64,000 bases of DNA from Granulibacter bethesdensis CGDNIH1 (GCF_000014285.2 NC_008343.2:1266501-1330500), one strand, 5' to 3'. Numbered from the stretch's first letter, positions 45,645-56,430 are shown. A program made the numbers and translations. The notes: generated from the letters alone by a model not told the origin.

Positions 45645-47403
45645 GGAAGTAGAAAATCCAGCCGACGCCGCCGGGCGAGTTGCGCTTGAGCGAATGTTTG
45701 CGTGTCTCGACAATGGGCACAGCTTCCGTCTGGAGGCTGGCGCCGGGGCTGGCAAAACCTACTCGCTTGACAAGGCTCTTCGCCGCCTAATCGATCGCCG
45801 AGGTGCCGAGCTGCTTCGTCGCGGCCAGCAAGTCGGCTGCATCACTTACACCAACGTTGCCAAGGACGAGATCATCTCTCGCATCCAGGCCCATCCGGCG
45901 GTGCGGACCGAGACGATCCACGGCTTTTGTTGGTCTGTCCTGCAGGACTTCCAATCGACACTGCGTGCGCTTGTCCCCGCACTTGAAAGCTGGGCAGAGC
46001 GTCTCGAACCTGTTGGCGGCATTGGTACCCGCCGTGTCCACTACGAGCTGGGATACCCTAGCGTCGGCGACCATCAGGTGACGCTTCGGCATGAAGACGT
46101 TCTCGCGCTGATGATTCAAGCGCTTGCTTATCCGAAATTTCGAGCGGTTCTGACCGCGCGCTATCCCATCCTTCTCATCGACGAATACCAGGACACCGAT
46201 GCCGACTTCGTCAATGCGATCAAGGCCCGGTTCTTGGACGCGGGCCAAGGCCCGCAGCTAGGCTTGTTCGGCGATCACTGGCAGAAGATCTATGGTGAGG
46301 GCTGTGGTCTGGTCGAGCACGCGAGTCTGGACGTGATCGACAAGAATGCAAATTTCCGATCCACCGACCCGATTGTCCAAGTTCTCAATCGGATGCGGCC
46401 AGCTTTGCCGCAAATGGTGCGAGATCCCACCTTGCCGGGTGAGGCGCGCGTGTTTCACACCAACCTTTGGCCGGGCGTCAGGAGGACCGGACAAGGTGGT
46501 GGCCACTGGACGGGCGATACAAGCCCCGAGGCGGCGAAGGCATATTTTGCGCATATCAAGCATAGGCTCGCGGCCGAGGGCTGGGACCTCGCGGTCGGAA
46601 AAACCAAGATTCTCATGCTCAGCCATAGCGTTCTCGCACGCGAGCAGGGCTATTCGAGCATCCCGCCGATCTATGGCCAGTTCAACGATCCTTGGCTGAA
46701 AAAGGACGATCCACACATCAAGTTTCTGGCCGACCAGTTGGAGCCCGCTTGCGCCGCCTTCACGGCGAAGCGTTACGGCGAAATGTTCGAATGCTTCGGT
46801 ACTGGGACGCCTAAAATCCGTAAGCATGCGGACAAGGTTGCTTGGACGGATGCCATGACCACGTTGATCGCGCTACGCACGTCGGGGACGATCGGCGAGG
46901 TTGTCGATTTCATTGCAGCGCAGCCGCACATGCGTCTTCCTGGGCAAGTGGAAGATGCGGAGAAGCGACTGGCCGATGTTGGCCCCGACGCGGTGGAAGG
47001 AGAGTCCCGACGCGTGACCCAGCTTCGAAAGCTGCGTGCGGTCCCATATGTCGAACTGATCGCCCTTGACCGCTTCATCGACGGGTATACCCCCTTCGCC
47101 ACCAAGCATGGCGTCAAGGGCGCGGAATTTGAGAACGTCCTGGTGATCGTTGGCCGCGGATGGAACAAATATAATTTCGGCCAGATGCTCGAATGGATCG
47201 AGCCTGGGCCACCCGCTGACAAAACCGATTTCTTTGAGAACAACCGTAATCTCTTCTACGTTGCATGCTCTCGGCCTAAGGTCCGTCTGGCCCTCCTGTT
47301 TACGCAAGTGCTCAGTGCAAATGCGATGGCGCGACTCACGGCTTGGTTTGGAGCTGACAACATTGTGGCCCTGCCAGCAGATCCTGGTGGCGTGCCGGCA
47401 TGA
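45637..47403 (+). CDS. UvrD-like superfamily 1 helicase (GajB-like)
   Basis: 588 residues. The Walker A motif is EAGAGAGKTYSLDKAL, motif Ia GCITYTNVAKDEI, motif II LLIDEYQDTDADF, motif III LFGDHWQKIYGEG, motif V KHGVKGAEFENVLVIVGRGW and motif VI LFYVACSRPKVRLAL. All helicase motifs look intact. In Gabija the helicase senses DNA ends made by the OLD partner and contributes to host nucleotide loss. It overlaps the previous gene by 8 bases and the next by 4 (ATGA). Confidence 0.9.
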   Translation: MAEEVENPADAAGRVALERMFACLDNGHSFRLEAGAGAGKTYSLDKALRRLIDRRGAELLRRGQQVGCITYTNVAKDEIISRIQAHPAVRTETIHGFCWSVLQDFQSTLRALVPALESWAERLEPVGGIGTRRVHYELGYPSVGDHQVTLRHEDVLALMIQALAYPKFRAVLTARYPILLIDEYQDTDADFVNAIKARFLDAGQGPQLGLFGDHWQKIYGEGCGLVEHASLDVIDKNANFRSTDPIVQVLNRMRPALPQMVRDPTLPGEARVFHTNLWPGVRRTGQGGGHWTGDTSPEAAKAYFAHIKHRLAAEGWDLAVGKTKILMLSHSVLAREQGYSSIPPIYGQFNDPWLKKDDPHIKFLADQLEPACAAFTAKRYGEMFECFGTGTPKIRKHADKVAWTDAMTTLIALRTSGTIGEVVDFIAAQPHMRLPGQVEDAEKRLADVGPDAVEGESRRVTQLRKLRAVPYVELIALDRFIDGYTPFATKHGVKGAEFENVLVIVGRGWNKYNFGQMLEWIEPGPPADKTDFFENNRNLFYVACSRPKVRLALLFTQVLSANAMARLTAWFGADNIVALPADPGGVPA

Positions 47404-47969
47404 GCGCTTTGGATCTGCTCGACTTTGACGGCGTCAGTGCGGCTGACTCCCAGCAGGTGCGTGTCGCGATCCAGAGTGGCGACAACTTCTATGGCTACAT
47501 TCCTTCGGAAGCGCTCGGTTTCATCGTACGCAATTATCGTGGGCTGGCCCAGCTACAAGCGTTGGAGGCGGCGTGGCTCGATTGCTACGTTCACTCGTCC
47601 AACTTCAGCGTTTATGGGATCGAGACAATCAAGGCGATCTTCGACGCTTGCGATCGGGAGCGGTTGCGCAGGCTCAAACCGCTGACACAGATTGCTGGAG
47701 ACCGCGCAACGCTTTTTCGAGGGTGTGCAGGGCCTGAGCACACATTGGGAATGTCGTGGACCACCTCTCTCGACAAGGCGATCTGGTATGCCGCCCATCA
47801 TGCGGCTTATTACGATCTCACCAATCGGGCAGTTTACGTCACCTCTATCCCGGTCAGCGAAATCTACTGCTGTCTCGACCACTATGACCATGACTGTATC
47901 GCTCATCCTCAGTCGGCATGGCATGTGGATGTTCCGGAGGAGGAGTTCCGCCTAGATAGACCTCGTTGA
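47400..47969 (+). CDS. Uncharacterised protein, possible ADP-ribosyltransferase-like fold
   Basis: 189 residues, coupled to the helicase gene by ATGA. The last 85 residues read RATLFRGCAG (Arg107), GMSWTTSLDKAIWYAAH (119-123 SWTTS) and VYVTSIPVSEIYCC. This order of FRG, a SWT/STS-like turn and a late strand resembles the R-S-E arrangement of ADP-ribosyltransferases and related small proteins. The usual final Glu motif is not clear; YDHDCIAHP stands in its place. The amino half is helical and unknown to me. Other readings: a structural partner or an inactive relative. It is the last gene of the operon. Confidence 0.6.
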   Translation: MSALDLLDFDGVSAADSQQVRVAIQSGDNFYGYIPSEALGFIVRNYRGLAQLQALEAAWLDCYVHSSNFSVYGIETIKAIFDACDRERLRRLKPLTQIAGDRATLFRGCAGPEHTLGMSWTTSLDKAIWYAAHHAAYYDLTNRAVYVTSIPVSEIYCCLDHYDHDCIAHPQSAWHVDVPEEEFRLDRPR

Positions 47970-48245
47970 AGCGGCCGGCTTTGCAGGAGCGTCTAGCTCG
48001 CGCCTGAGAGAAGACTCTGCTATAGGCATGGCGGTACTTTCTGCGGGTATTGAGCAGAGCCCCGTGTGGCTTGCAGCTCCCCCGAAAGGCTCGATCGGCA
48101 CCGATAGATGCCGAAACCACGCAAAAAAATTTCAGGGTAATTTCCGTTTAAAATCAAGAGCGTAACTTTTTGACGGCCTACGGCTCGGCTTTCGGCGGCG
48201 AGCGAAATAAAAAATCAATATATATCAATGATATAAACTGGTTTA
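47970..48245. other. Right end of the island, no gene seen
   Basis: About 275 bases from the last cargo stop to the attachment repeat. CACCGATAGATGCCG (about 48099) partly mirrors the left-end CATCTATCGATGCCTATCGG (22526-22545) in inverted orientation, and a GTAACTTTTTGACG at 48162-48175 resembles GTACTTTTTTGACG at 22645-22658. These may be integrase arm sites. The last 40 bases are AT-rich. Confidence 0.4.
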
Positions 48246-48268
48246 GAACAATCGAGTGGGAATGATTT
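48246..48268 (+). repeat. attR direct repeat
   Basis: Begins GAACAATCGAG, then TGGGAATGATTT. It has the same length as the left copy and one mismatch. It also encodes TIEWE and stop in the guaA frame, marking the original chromosome end of guaA before insertion. Confidence 0.9.
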
Positions 48269-48707
48269 GACGTCTGCCTGACGCTGGTTGCCATCCTGTA
48301 AAACGACACCAGGGATAGGCCTTTGTAAAAAGGGGCTTATCCATATTGGATCTGATGAATCTGCGGCAGGCTGGACGCGTTATCAGCATTGCCAATGCAT
48401 ACAAACATGTTCGGATCACAAGGACTGGCAAAGCATTGCACCTCGCTATGAGCTGCATCGCAGCCATAATCACATACTGTATCCGCAGCGAGTCCTGAGC
48501 CTGTTCGTCTAGTAAACCTGCAGGCGCTCAGCAGTCATCATGGGGGTAGAGATCACGGTAGTGATCATCTAACCAGCTTTTTCAGCTATTAACCTCCCGA
48601 ACTGGCTGCTTTCCCTCCGGACCAATAAAAAACCCTGCATTTCAGGGCTTGCGCTGTGTGCGGAGAGGGGGTAGGAACCGCGCCGCGGCGGAATGCTGCG
48701 TGCTGGC
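48269..48707. other. Core intergenic region between attR and tRNA-Thr
   Basis: Presumed original sequence downstream of guaA. No gene is convincing; the small open frames lack coding character. A hairpin CCCTG-CATTT-CAGGG at 48633-48647 is followed on the minus strand by a T run, so it would act as a minus-strand terminator, although no minus-strand gene ends there. Confidence 0.45.
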
Positions 48708-48782
<75 letters not shown>

Positions 48783-48797
48783 TTCGCCCGGCTTTAA

Positions 48798-50105
<1,308 letters not shown>

Positions 50106-50171
50106 AACAAATCGGGATAAAGCCGCCGCGTTTTTGCAACATGGTTTGGTTTTCTGTTTAGAAAACGATTT

Positions 50172-50207
50172 AACGGGCAGTCAGATGATGGGCTGCCCGT
50201 TATCTTT
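50172..50207 (+). terminator. Rho-independent terminator after eno
   Basis: AACGGGCAG (50172-50180) pairs perfectly with CTGCCCGTT (50193-50201), followed by ATCTTTAT. It lies about 65 bases after the enolase stop. Confidence 0.7.
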
Positions 50208-50246
50208 ATGTCAGCCTGGTAGTTGATCGGGGCAGGGGAGCAGCCA

Positions 50247-50576
50247 ATGGCATTCATGCGGACAGTCAGACGGAAGCTGAAAAGCGCGGTGGCCCCTACC
50301 GTGTTTCTGGCATTGCTCGGATATTTCAGTTGGAACGTCACCCGCGGTAATCTGGGTCTGCAATCCTACCACGAGCATCAGGCGGATATGATGCAGGCAG
50401 CAAAAGATCTTGAGGCTGCCAAGGCCGATCTTGCCTCTTGGGAGCGGCGGATCAAGGGCCTCGGTTCATCTCGTCTCGATACCGATTCATTGGATGAGAG
50501 GTCCCGGGCCATGCTCAATCTGGCTGATCCCACCGATATCGTAGTGATGTATCCCAAGGGTGATAAACTGTTCTGA
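50247..50576 (+). CDS. FtsB/DivIC-type septum formation initiator
   Basis: 109 residues from the ATG at 50247. It has a short basic cytoplasmic start, one membrane segment (VAPTVFLALLGYFSWNV, about 18-34) and a periplasmic coiled coil (MMQAAKDLEAAKADLASWER). LDERSRAMLNLADPTDIVVM is the conserved end of the DivIC family. It probably bridges FtsL and FtsQ in the divisome. The position after eno is the common bacterial arrangement. Confidence 0.85.
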   Translation: MAFMRTVRRKLKSAVAPTVFLALLGYFSWNVTRGNLGLQSYHEHQADMMQAAKDLEAAKADLASWERRIKGLGSSRLDTDSLDERSRAMLNLADPTDIVVMYPKGDKLF

Positions 50577-50783
50577 CCTGTTTCCCCCACAACTCGACGA
50601 AAGCTTGATGCGTCAGCACCGCTTTTAAAGCACCTTCTGAACCGTAAAATGCATCGTTGCGCAATCTCGGGTCTTTCTTAACTAAACAACTGACTTATAA
50701 GCCTTTTAGGGGGCTTCCTCGCTTGTCGCGCAATTTTCTTGCGGCTACGTCTTGGAGACGGAGTGCCGGAGGAAATGACCGAG

Positions 50784-51833
50784 ATGGCGCGTATGACGCA
50801 GGCCACAAAAGGCAACAGGACACCCGATAACAGGGGTCAAAAAATATCTGATCAGCGACCGCTCGATCAGAAAGCACTACTGACTGCTTTTCAGGATATG
50901 ATGCTGATCCGCCGCTTCGAGGAAAAGGCGGGACAATTATACGGCATGGGGCTGATCGGTGGTTTCTGCCACCTGTATATCGGTCAGGAAGCCGTCGTTG
51001 TGGGCATTCAGGCCGCACTGGAGGACGGTGATCAGGTCGTCACATCCTACCGCGATCATGGGCATATGCTCGCAACGGGCATGGACCCGAAAGGTGTGAT
51101 GGCTGAGCTGACTGGACGCCGGGACGGTTATTCCCGGGGAAAAGGCGGTTCCATGCACATGTTCAGCCGGGAGAAGAATTTCTACGGCGGTCATGGCATT
51201 GTCGGCGCACAGGTGCCGATTGCGGCTGGTATCGCCTATGCCAATCAGTATCGCGGCAATGGCAAGGTCAGTGTCGTTTATTATGGTGATGGCGCTTCCA
51301 GCCAGGGGCAGGTGTATGAGACTTATAATCTTGCCGCCTTGCTGAAGCTGCCGGTTCTGTTCGTGATCGAGAACAACAAATACGGCATGGGTACCAGCGT
51401 CGATCGCGCCACGGCGTCTCATGATTTGTCGCAAAACGGCACACCCTGGAACATTCCGGGCCGTCAGGTGGACGGGATGGACGTACAGGCCGTCTATGAG
51501 GCGGCCCGGGAGGCCGTCGCGCATTGCCGCTCCGGCAAGGGGCCGTATCTGCTGGAAATGCAGACCTACCGCTATCGCGGTCATTCCATGTCTGATCCCG
51601 GCAAATACCGGACGCGGGAGGAAATCCAGAAAATGCGGGCCGAGCGTGACTGCATTGATCATGCCCGTCAGGAACTGATCGCCCTCGGTACGGATGAGAC
51701 TGTTCTGAAAGAAATCGAGGACGCGATCAAAAAGCGCGTGGCCGAGGCAGCCACTTTCGCTCAGGAAAGCCCGGAGCCGGATGAATCGGAGCTGTGGACC
51801 GATATTCTGGCCGAAAATGGGGTGGAAGCATAA
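50784..51833 (+). CDS. pdhA: Pyruvate dehydrogenase E1 component, alpha subunit
   Basis: 349 residues from the ATG at 50784. [20 protein letters not shown], the thiamine-diphosphate motif [20 protein letters not shown] ending in VIENN, and the phosphorylation-loop-like [19 protein letters not shown] are diagnostic. A CGGAGG site 11 bases upstream favours this start; ATGs at 50775 and 50793 are alternatives. pdhB follows after 2 bases. The subunit decarboxylates pyruvate and loads the lipoyl domain. Confidence 0.95.
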   Translation: MARMTQATKGNRTPDNRGQKISDQRPLDQKALLTAFQDMMLIRRFEEKAGQLYGMGLIGGFCHLYIGQEAVVVGIQAALEDGDQVVTSYRDHGHMLATGMDPKGVMAELTGRRDGYSRGKGGSMHMFSREKNFYGGHGIVGAQVPIAAGIAYANQYRGNGKVSVVYYGDGASSQGQVYETYNLAALLKLPVLFVIENNKYGMGTSVDRATASHDLSQNGTPWNIPGRQVDGMDVQAVYEAAREAVAHCRSGKGPYLLEMQTYRYRGHSMSDPGKYRTREEIQKMRAERDCIDHARQELIALGTDETVLKEIEDAIKKRVAEAATFAQESPEPDESELWTDILAENGVEA

Positions 51834-51835
51834 AG

Positions 51836-53203
51836 ATGGCGACGCAGATTTTAATGCCGGCGCTCAGCCCGACCATGACGGAGGGGCGGCTGGCACGTTG
51901 GCTGGTCAAGGCGGGGGATACGATCAGTGCCGGTGACGTTGTGGCTGAAATCGAAACCGACAAAGCCACTATGGAAGTTGAAGCTGTCGATGAGGGGCGC
52001 ATCAGCCGTCTGCTGGTCGAGGAAGGCGCAGAAGGGGTCGCGGTAAATACCCCGATTGCCGAGCTGGCGGAAGAAGGTGAAAGCGAGGCTCCGGCCACAT
52101 CATCGGCGCCACCTTCGCTTCAGCAGGATAAAGAAGCTCCGAAGGAACCGCTAAAAGCTCCCCCCACTGCTCCAGCCACTGTCATATCCGCTGCCGAAGA
52201 AAAAGATTGGGGTCCGACGAAGCCGATCACGGTGCGCGAAGCCCTGCGGGATGCGATGGCGGCGGAGATGCGATCAGATGATCGCGTTTTCCTCCTGGGT
52301 GAGGAAGTGGCGCAATATCAGGGTGCGTACAAGGTCAGTCAGGGATTACTCGACGAATTCGGTGAGAAGCGTGTGATGGATACGCCGATTACCGAACATG
52401 GATTTGCCGGTTTTGCCGTGGGCGCAGCCATGGCCGGGTTGCGGCCGATCTGCGAGTTCATGACCTTCAACTTCGCCATGCAGGCCATCGACCAGATCAT
52501 CAATTCCGCCGCGAAGACACGGTATATGTCGGGCGGTCAGATGAGTTGTCCCATCGTGTTCCGGGGACCGAACGGCGCGGCCAGCCGGGTCGCGGCCCAG
52601 CATAGCCAGTGTTATGCCAGCTGGTACGCCCATGTGCCCGGTTTGAAAGTGGTGGCGCCATGGTCCTCGGCGGATGCCAAGGGGCTGTTGCGCGCTGCCA
52701 TTCGTGATCCCAACCCGGTGATCGTGCTGGAGAATGAAATTCTCTACGGCCAGAGTTTTGATTGCCCGGTGGATGAGGATTTCGTCCTGCCCATTGGCCG
52801 TGCGAAAATAGAGCGTGTCGGGACGGATGTGACAATCGTCGCTTTCAGCATCGCGGTCGGGACGGCGCTGAAAGCCGCGGAGCAGCTGGCGGATCAAGGC
52901 ATCTCGGCGGAAGTGATCAATCTGCGCAGCTTGCGACCGCTGGATACCGATACCATCGTGCGCAGCGTGAAGAAGACCAGCCGCCTGGTCACGGTGGAAG
53001 AAGGCTGGCCGTTTGCTGGTATTGGTGCGGAAATCGCCATGCAGATCATGGAGCATTGTTTCGACTGGCTGGATGCTCCGCCGATCCGGGTGCACGGGCT
53101 GGATGTGCCACTTCCCTATGCCGCCAATCTGGAAAAGCTGGCCTTGCCGCAGCCTGAATGGGTTGTGGATGCGGTCAATCGCTCCATGCAGGGGGCACGC
53201 TGA
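51836..53203 (+). CDS. pdhB: Pyruvate dehydrogenase E1 component, beta subunit with lipoyl domain
   Basis: 455 residues. A lipoyl domain occupies the amino end ([20 protein letters not shown], lipoyl Lys in [12 protein letters not shown]). After an Ala/Pro-rich linker comes the transketolase-like E1-beta ([55 protein letters not shown]). The lipoylated E1-beta is a feature of alphaproteobacterial PDH. The start at 51836 is preferred over 51794, which overlaps pdhA. Confidence 0.95.
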   Translation: MATQILMPALSPTMTEGRLARWLVKAGDTISAGDVVAEIETDKATMEVEAVDEGRISRLLVEEGAEGVAVNTPIAELAEEGESEAPATSSAPPSLQQDKEAPKEPLKAPPTAPATVISAAEEKDWGPTKPITVREALRDAMAAEMRSDDRVFLLGEEVAQYQGAYKVSQGLLDEFGEKRVMDTPITEHGFAGFAVGAAMAGLRPICEFMTFNFAMQAIDQIINSAAKTRYMSGGQMSCPIVFRGPNGAASRVAAQHSQCYASWYAHVPGLKVVAPWSSADAKGLLRAAIRDPNPVIVLENEILYGQSFDCPVDEDFVLPIGRAKIERVGTDVTIVAFSIAVGTALKAAEQLADQGISAEVINLRSLRPLDTDTIVRSVKKTSRLVTVEEGWPFAGIGAEIAMQIMEHCFDWLDAPPIRVHGLDVPLPYAANLEKLALPQPEWVVDAVNRSMQGAR

Positions 53204-53206
53204 GTC

Positions 53207-54457
53207 ATGGCAACCACTATTCTGATGCCCGCGCTCAGCCCGACCATGACGGAAGGCACCCTGGCGCGCTGGCTCAAGAAAGAAGGCGATACCATCACCG
53301 CTGGCGACGTGATCGCCGAAATCGAGACCGACAAGGCCACCATGGAGGTTGAAGCCGTCGATGAGGGCGTGCTCGGTCGTATTCTGGTGCCGGACGGAAC
53401 CGAGGGTGTGGCCGTCAACGCCCCTATCGCCATTCTGGTCGAGGAAGGGGAGGCTATACCCGATCAGGGGGATATTCCGGCTCCTGCCAAGGCTTCTGCC
53501 ATTCCTGCCGCTGAAAGCTCCGTTCCTGCGAAACTGGAACCGAAGGCTATTGCCTCTTCAGGGCCGGACAGAACAGAAAATCGTATCTTCGCTTCTCCGC
53601 TCGCACGGCGTATCGCAAAGGAGGCCGGAATTGATCTGACATCATTGACTGGCAGTGGGCCCTCAGGCCGTATTCTCCGAGCGGATGTCGAAAAAGCGAA
53701 GGGAACGGGTGGAAAACCGGCTTCGGCATCTACTGCTGCTCCGGCGGCAACGGGTGCAACTCATAAGCTGGTGCCGCATTCCGGCATGCGCCGCACCATT
53801 GCCCGTCGTCTGACCGAGGCCAAGCAAACCATCCCGCATTTCTATGTGACGATGGATGTCGCACTGGATGCGCTGCTGAAGCTGCGTGCCGATTTGAATG
53901 CCCGCTCTCCGGCGGAGGGGCAGGAAGGTGCGTTCAAGCTCTCCGTGAATGATCTGATCATCAAGGCGGCGGGACTGGCCCTGCGCCGTGTGCCGGGCGT
54001 CAATGCTGCGTGGAGCGAGGACGGAATCCTGTTGTTCGAGGATGTGGATATCAGCGTCGCCGTGTCCATTCCCGACGGGCTGATAACCCCGATTATCCGT
54101 CAGGCCGACCGCAAGGGCGTGGTCTCCATCAGCACGGAAATGAAGGAACTGGCGGCGAGAGCACGCAAGGGCGGATTGCAACCCTCGGATTATCAGGGGG
54201 GTGGCTTCTCCATTTCCAATCTCGGCATGTATGGCGTACGGGACTTTGCAGCGATCATCAATCCACCGCAGGCCGCCATTCTGGCAGTGGGGGCTGGTGA
54301 GCAGCGCCCTGTGGTCAGGGATGGAGCCTTGGCCGTTGCCACGGTAATGAGTTGCACCCTGTCGGTGGATCATCGCGTGGTGGATGGCGCGCTTGGGGCG
54401 CAATGGTTGGGTGCGTTCCGGCAGATCGTTGAAGATCCATTGAGTCTGCTGCTGTGA
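53207..54457 (+). CDS. pdhC: Dihydrolipoamide acetyltransferase (PDH E2)
   Basis: 416 residues. It has one lipoyl domain ([32 protein letters not shown]), a linker, the E1/E3-binding domain (SPLARRIAKEAGIDLTSLTG) and the catalytic domain, ending with DHRVVDGALGAQWL, which holds the active-site His and Asp. The lipoyl domain is near-identical to that of pdhB, so recent gene conversion or common descent is likely. It overlaps the next start by 4 bases. Confidence 0.96.
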   Translation: MATTILMPALSPTMTEGTLARWLKKEGDTITAGDVIAEIETDKATMEVEAVDEGVLGRILVPDGTEGVAVNAPIAILVEEGEAIPDQGDIPAPAKASAIPAAESSVPAKLEPKAIASSGPDRTENRIFASPLARRIAKEAGIDLTSLTGSGPSGRILRADVEKAKGTGGKPASASTAAPAATGATHKLVPHSGMRRTIARRLTEAKQTIPHFYVTMDVALDALLKLRADLNARSPAEGQEGAFKLSVNDLIIKAAGLALRRVPGVNAAWSEDGILLFEDVDISVAVSIPDGLITPIIRQADRKGVVSISTEMKELAARARKGGLQPSDYQGGGFSISNLGMYGVRDFAAIINPPQAAILAVGAGEQRPVVRDGALAVATVMSCTLSVDHRVVDGALGAQWLGAFRQIVEDPLSLLL

Positions 54458-54957
54458 GTCGGGTGATCCTGACAAATGGACGTTTCCTGATTCGCGAAGC
54501 GAACCGGGGTGACGTTCCGCATCTTGTGCGCTTCATCCGCGATCTGGCGACATTCGAGCAGTTATCCCATGAAGCGATCGCAAACGAAGAGGATTTCGAA
54601 CAGGCATTTTTTGGCCCGTTTCCCCGCGTGTTCGCGCTGCTTGCCTGTGTGGAGGGAAAGCCGGTCGGGGTTGCCGTCTGGTACTACACGTTCAGCACTT
54701 TCACCGGACGGCACGGGATTTATCTGGAGGATCTTTATGTCGATCCGCCGTTCCGCCGGCGTGGCATCGCACAGGGGTTTTTCACGTCTCTGGCCCGGAT
54801 TGCGGTGCAGGAGGGGTTACGACGGTTCGAATGGGCCGTGCTGGACTGGAATGAGGATGCCATCACTTTCTATCGCCGCATGGGTGCTGTCGGCATGGAA
54901 GAATGGACAGTCCAGCGCGTGACGGGGGAGGCGCTTGAGCGTCTCGCGGAGGATTAG
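54454..54957 (+). CDS. GNAT-family N-acetyltransferase in the PDH operon
   Basis: 167 residues, GTG start coupled to the E2 stop. FLIREANRGDVPHLVRFIRD, IYLEDLYVDPPFRRRGIAQG (acetyl-CoA loop RRRGIA) and FEWAVLDWNEDAITFYRRMG follow the diamine-acetyltransferase-like GNAT type. Its place between pdhC and lpdA suggests it is co-expressed with PDH, perhaps because acetyl-CoA is its substrate, though this is inference. Confidence 0.88.
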   Translation: MSRVILTNGRFLIREANRGDVPHLVRFIRDLATFEQLSHEAIANEEDFEQAFFGPFPRVFALLACVEGKPVGVAVWYYTFSTFTGRHGIYLEDLYVDPPFRRRGIAQGFFTSLARIAVQEGLRRFEWAVLDWNEDAITFYRRMGAVGMEEWTVQRVTGEALERLAED

Positions 54958-54960
54958 GAT

Positions 54961-56358
54961 ATGGCGGACACGGTATTCGATCTGATTGTCGTCGGTGGTG
55001 GTCCGGGCGGCTATGTCGCGGCCATCCGCGCGGCCCAGTTGGGGATGAAAACCGCTCTGGTGGAGCGGGCGCATCTGGGGGGTATCTGTCTCAACTGGGG
55101 CTGTATTCCCACCAAGGCATTGCTACGGGCAGCAGAAATCAACCATCTGCTGCACCATCTGTCCGATTTTGGTTTTGCGGCCGACAATATCCGTTACGAT
55201 CTTGATGCCGTGGTGAAACGCTCCCGCACCGTGGCCGGGCAGCTTTCGTCCGGGGTCAAGCACCTGCTGAAAAAGAACAAGGTTACGGTGTTCGACGGGC
55301 ATGCCAGACTGTCCGGGCGGCATCGGCTGGATGTGTCGAAAGACGGGCAGCCTGTCGCCACGCTGGAAGCGCCGCATATCGTGCTGGCGACCGGTGCACG
55401 GGCAAGGCAATTGCCGGGGCTGGAAGCGGATGGCACGCTGATCTGGAGCTATCGTGAGGCGATGGTGCCGAAAGCCCTGCCGAAACGCCTCCTGGTGGTA
55501 GGGTCAGGCGCAATCGGCATCGAATTCGCCAGTTTTTATCGCTCGCTTGGCTCCGAGGTGACAGTGCTGGAAGCGGTAGAACGCATCCTGCCGGCTGAGG
55601 ACGAAGAAATAGCCGCCTTCGCCCGCAAATCCTTCGAGGCTCAGGGCATGACCATTCATACCGGCGTGAAAATCGGGAAGGTGGAAAAGGGCCGCGATGA
55701 GGTCACGATCTCCTTCGAGGCAGCCGGCAAAAAACACTCTCTTACCGTGGATCGGATCATTGCCGCGGTCGGGATTGTCGGCAATGTCGAAAATCTGGGT
55801 CTGGAAGGCACGGCCGTTACCATCGAAAAAACCCATATCGTCACAGACGGGCTTGGCCGCACCGGAGAAGACGGGGTTTATGCCATCGGCGATCTGACCG
55901 GCCCGCCATGGCTGGCGCACAAGGCCAGTCACGAGGCCGTGTTGTGTGTCGAGGCGATTGCAGGGCTGGATGTGCATCCGCTCGATATCACCAACATTCC
56001 CGGCTGCACCTATTGCCGCCCGCAGATTGCCTCGGTCGGCCTGACGGAGGCAAAGGCGCGGGAACGCGGATATGAGGTCAGGGTGGGCCGCTTCCCCTTT
56101 ATCGGCAATGGCAAGGCAATTGCGATGGGGGAGGCGGAGGGACTGACCAAAACCATTTTCGATGCCAAAACCGGGGAATTGCTCGGCGCGCATATGGTCG
56201 GGCCGGAGGTGACGGAAATGATTCAGGGCTTCACCATCGCCCGCACTCTGGAAACCACGGAAGCCGAGCTGATGCACACGGTGTTCCCGCATCCCACTGT
56301 CAGCGAGACCATGCATGAGGCCGTGCTGGATGCGTATGGTCGTGCCCTTCATTTCTGA
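54961..56358 (+). CDS. lpdA: Dihydrolipoyl dehydrogenase (PDH E3)
   Basis: 465 residues. FAD motif LIVVGGGPGGYVAAIRAAQL, redox disulfide GGICLNWGCIPTKALLR, NAD motif LLVVGSGAIGIEFASFYRSL, second FAD contact GVYAIGDLTGPPWLAHKASH, and the His-Glu pair in HTVFPHPTVSETMHE. It reoxidises the lipoyl groups. It is 3 bases after the GNAT gene. Confidence 0.96.
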   Translation: MADTVFDLIVVGGGPGGYVAAIRAAQLGMKTALVERAHLGGICLNWGCIPTKALLRAAEINHLLHHLSDFGFAADNIRYDLDAVVKRSRTVAGQLSSGVKHLLKKNKVTVFDGHARLSGRHRLDVSKDGQPVATLEAPHIVLATGARARQLPGLEADGTLIWSYREAMVPKALPKRLLVVGSGAIGIEFASFYRSLGSEVTVLEAVERILPAEDEEIAAFARKSFEAQGMTIHTGVKIGKVEKGRDEVTISFEAAGKKHSLTVDRIIAAVGIVGNVENLGLEGTAVTIEKTHIVTDGLGRTGEDGVYAIGDLTGPPWLAHKASHEAVLCVEAIAGLDVHPLDITNIPGCTYCRPQIASVGLTEAKARERGYEVRVGRFPFIGNGKAIAMGEAEGLTKTIFDAKTGELLGAHMVGPEVTEMIQGFTIARTLETTEAELMHTVFPHPTVSETMHEAVLDAYGRALHF

Positions 56359-56430
56359 TTACGCTGCCAAGCGGGTTGACGGGACACCACGTGCGTCCCA
56401 TCTCCCGTTTTGCGTTTACGGAGCCGTGCC

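Larger units (their letters stand above)
22428..48268. mobile_element. Genomic island integrated at the 3' end of guaA (about 25.8 kb)
   Basis: Two 23-bp copies (22428-22450 and 48246-48268) differing at one base flank a block with a tyrosine integrase at the guaA-proximal end, an AlpA-type regulator, mosaic cargo and a defence operon. Both copies encode the guaA C-terminus TIEWE plus stop, the one difference being a synonymous Ile codon. This is the expected outcome of site-specific insertion into the guaA 3' end, a known integration target for islands. No plasmid transfer, replication or phage structural genes are seen, and the integrase is frameshifted, so the element is probably immobile on its own now. 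Confidence 0.92.

Noticed and set aside
22448-48245. Whether the island is a prophage or a conjugative element
   Set aside because: No capsid, tail, lysis, relaxase, type IV secretion or replication genes are visible, only integrase, regulator and cargo.
48627-48650. A minus-strand terminator suggesting a hidden minus-strand gene before tRNA-Thr
   Set aside because: The stem is only 5 bp, and no minus-strand frame or RNA gene upstream of it could be supported.
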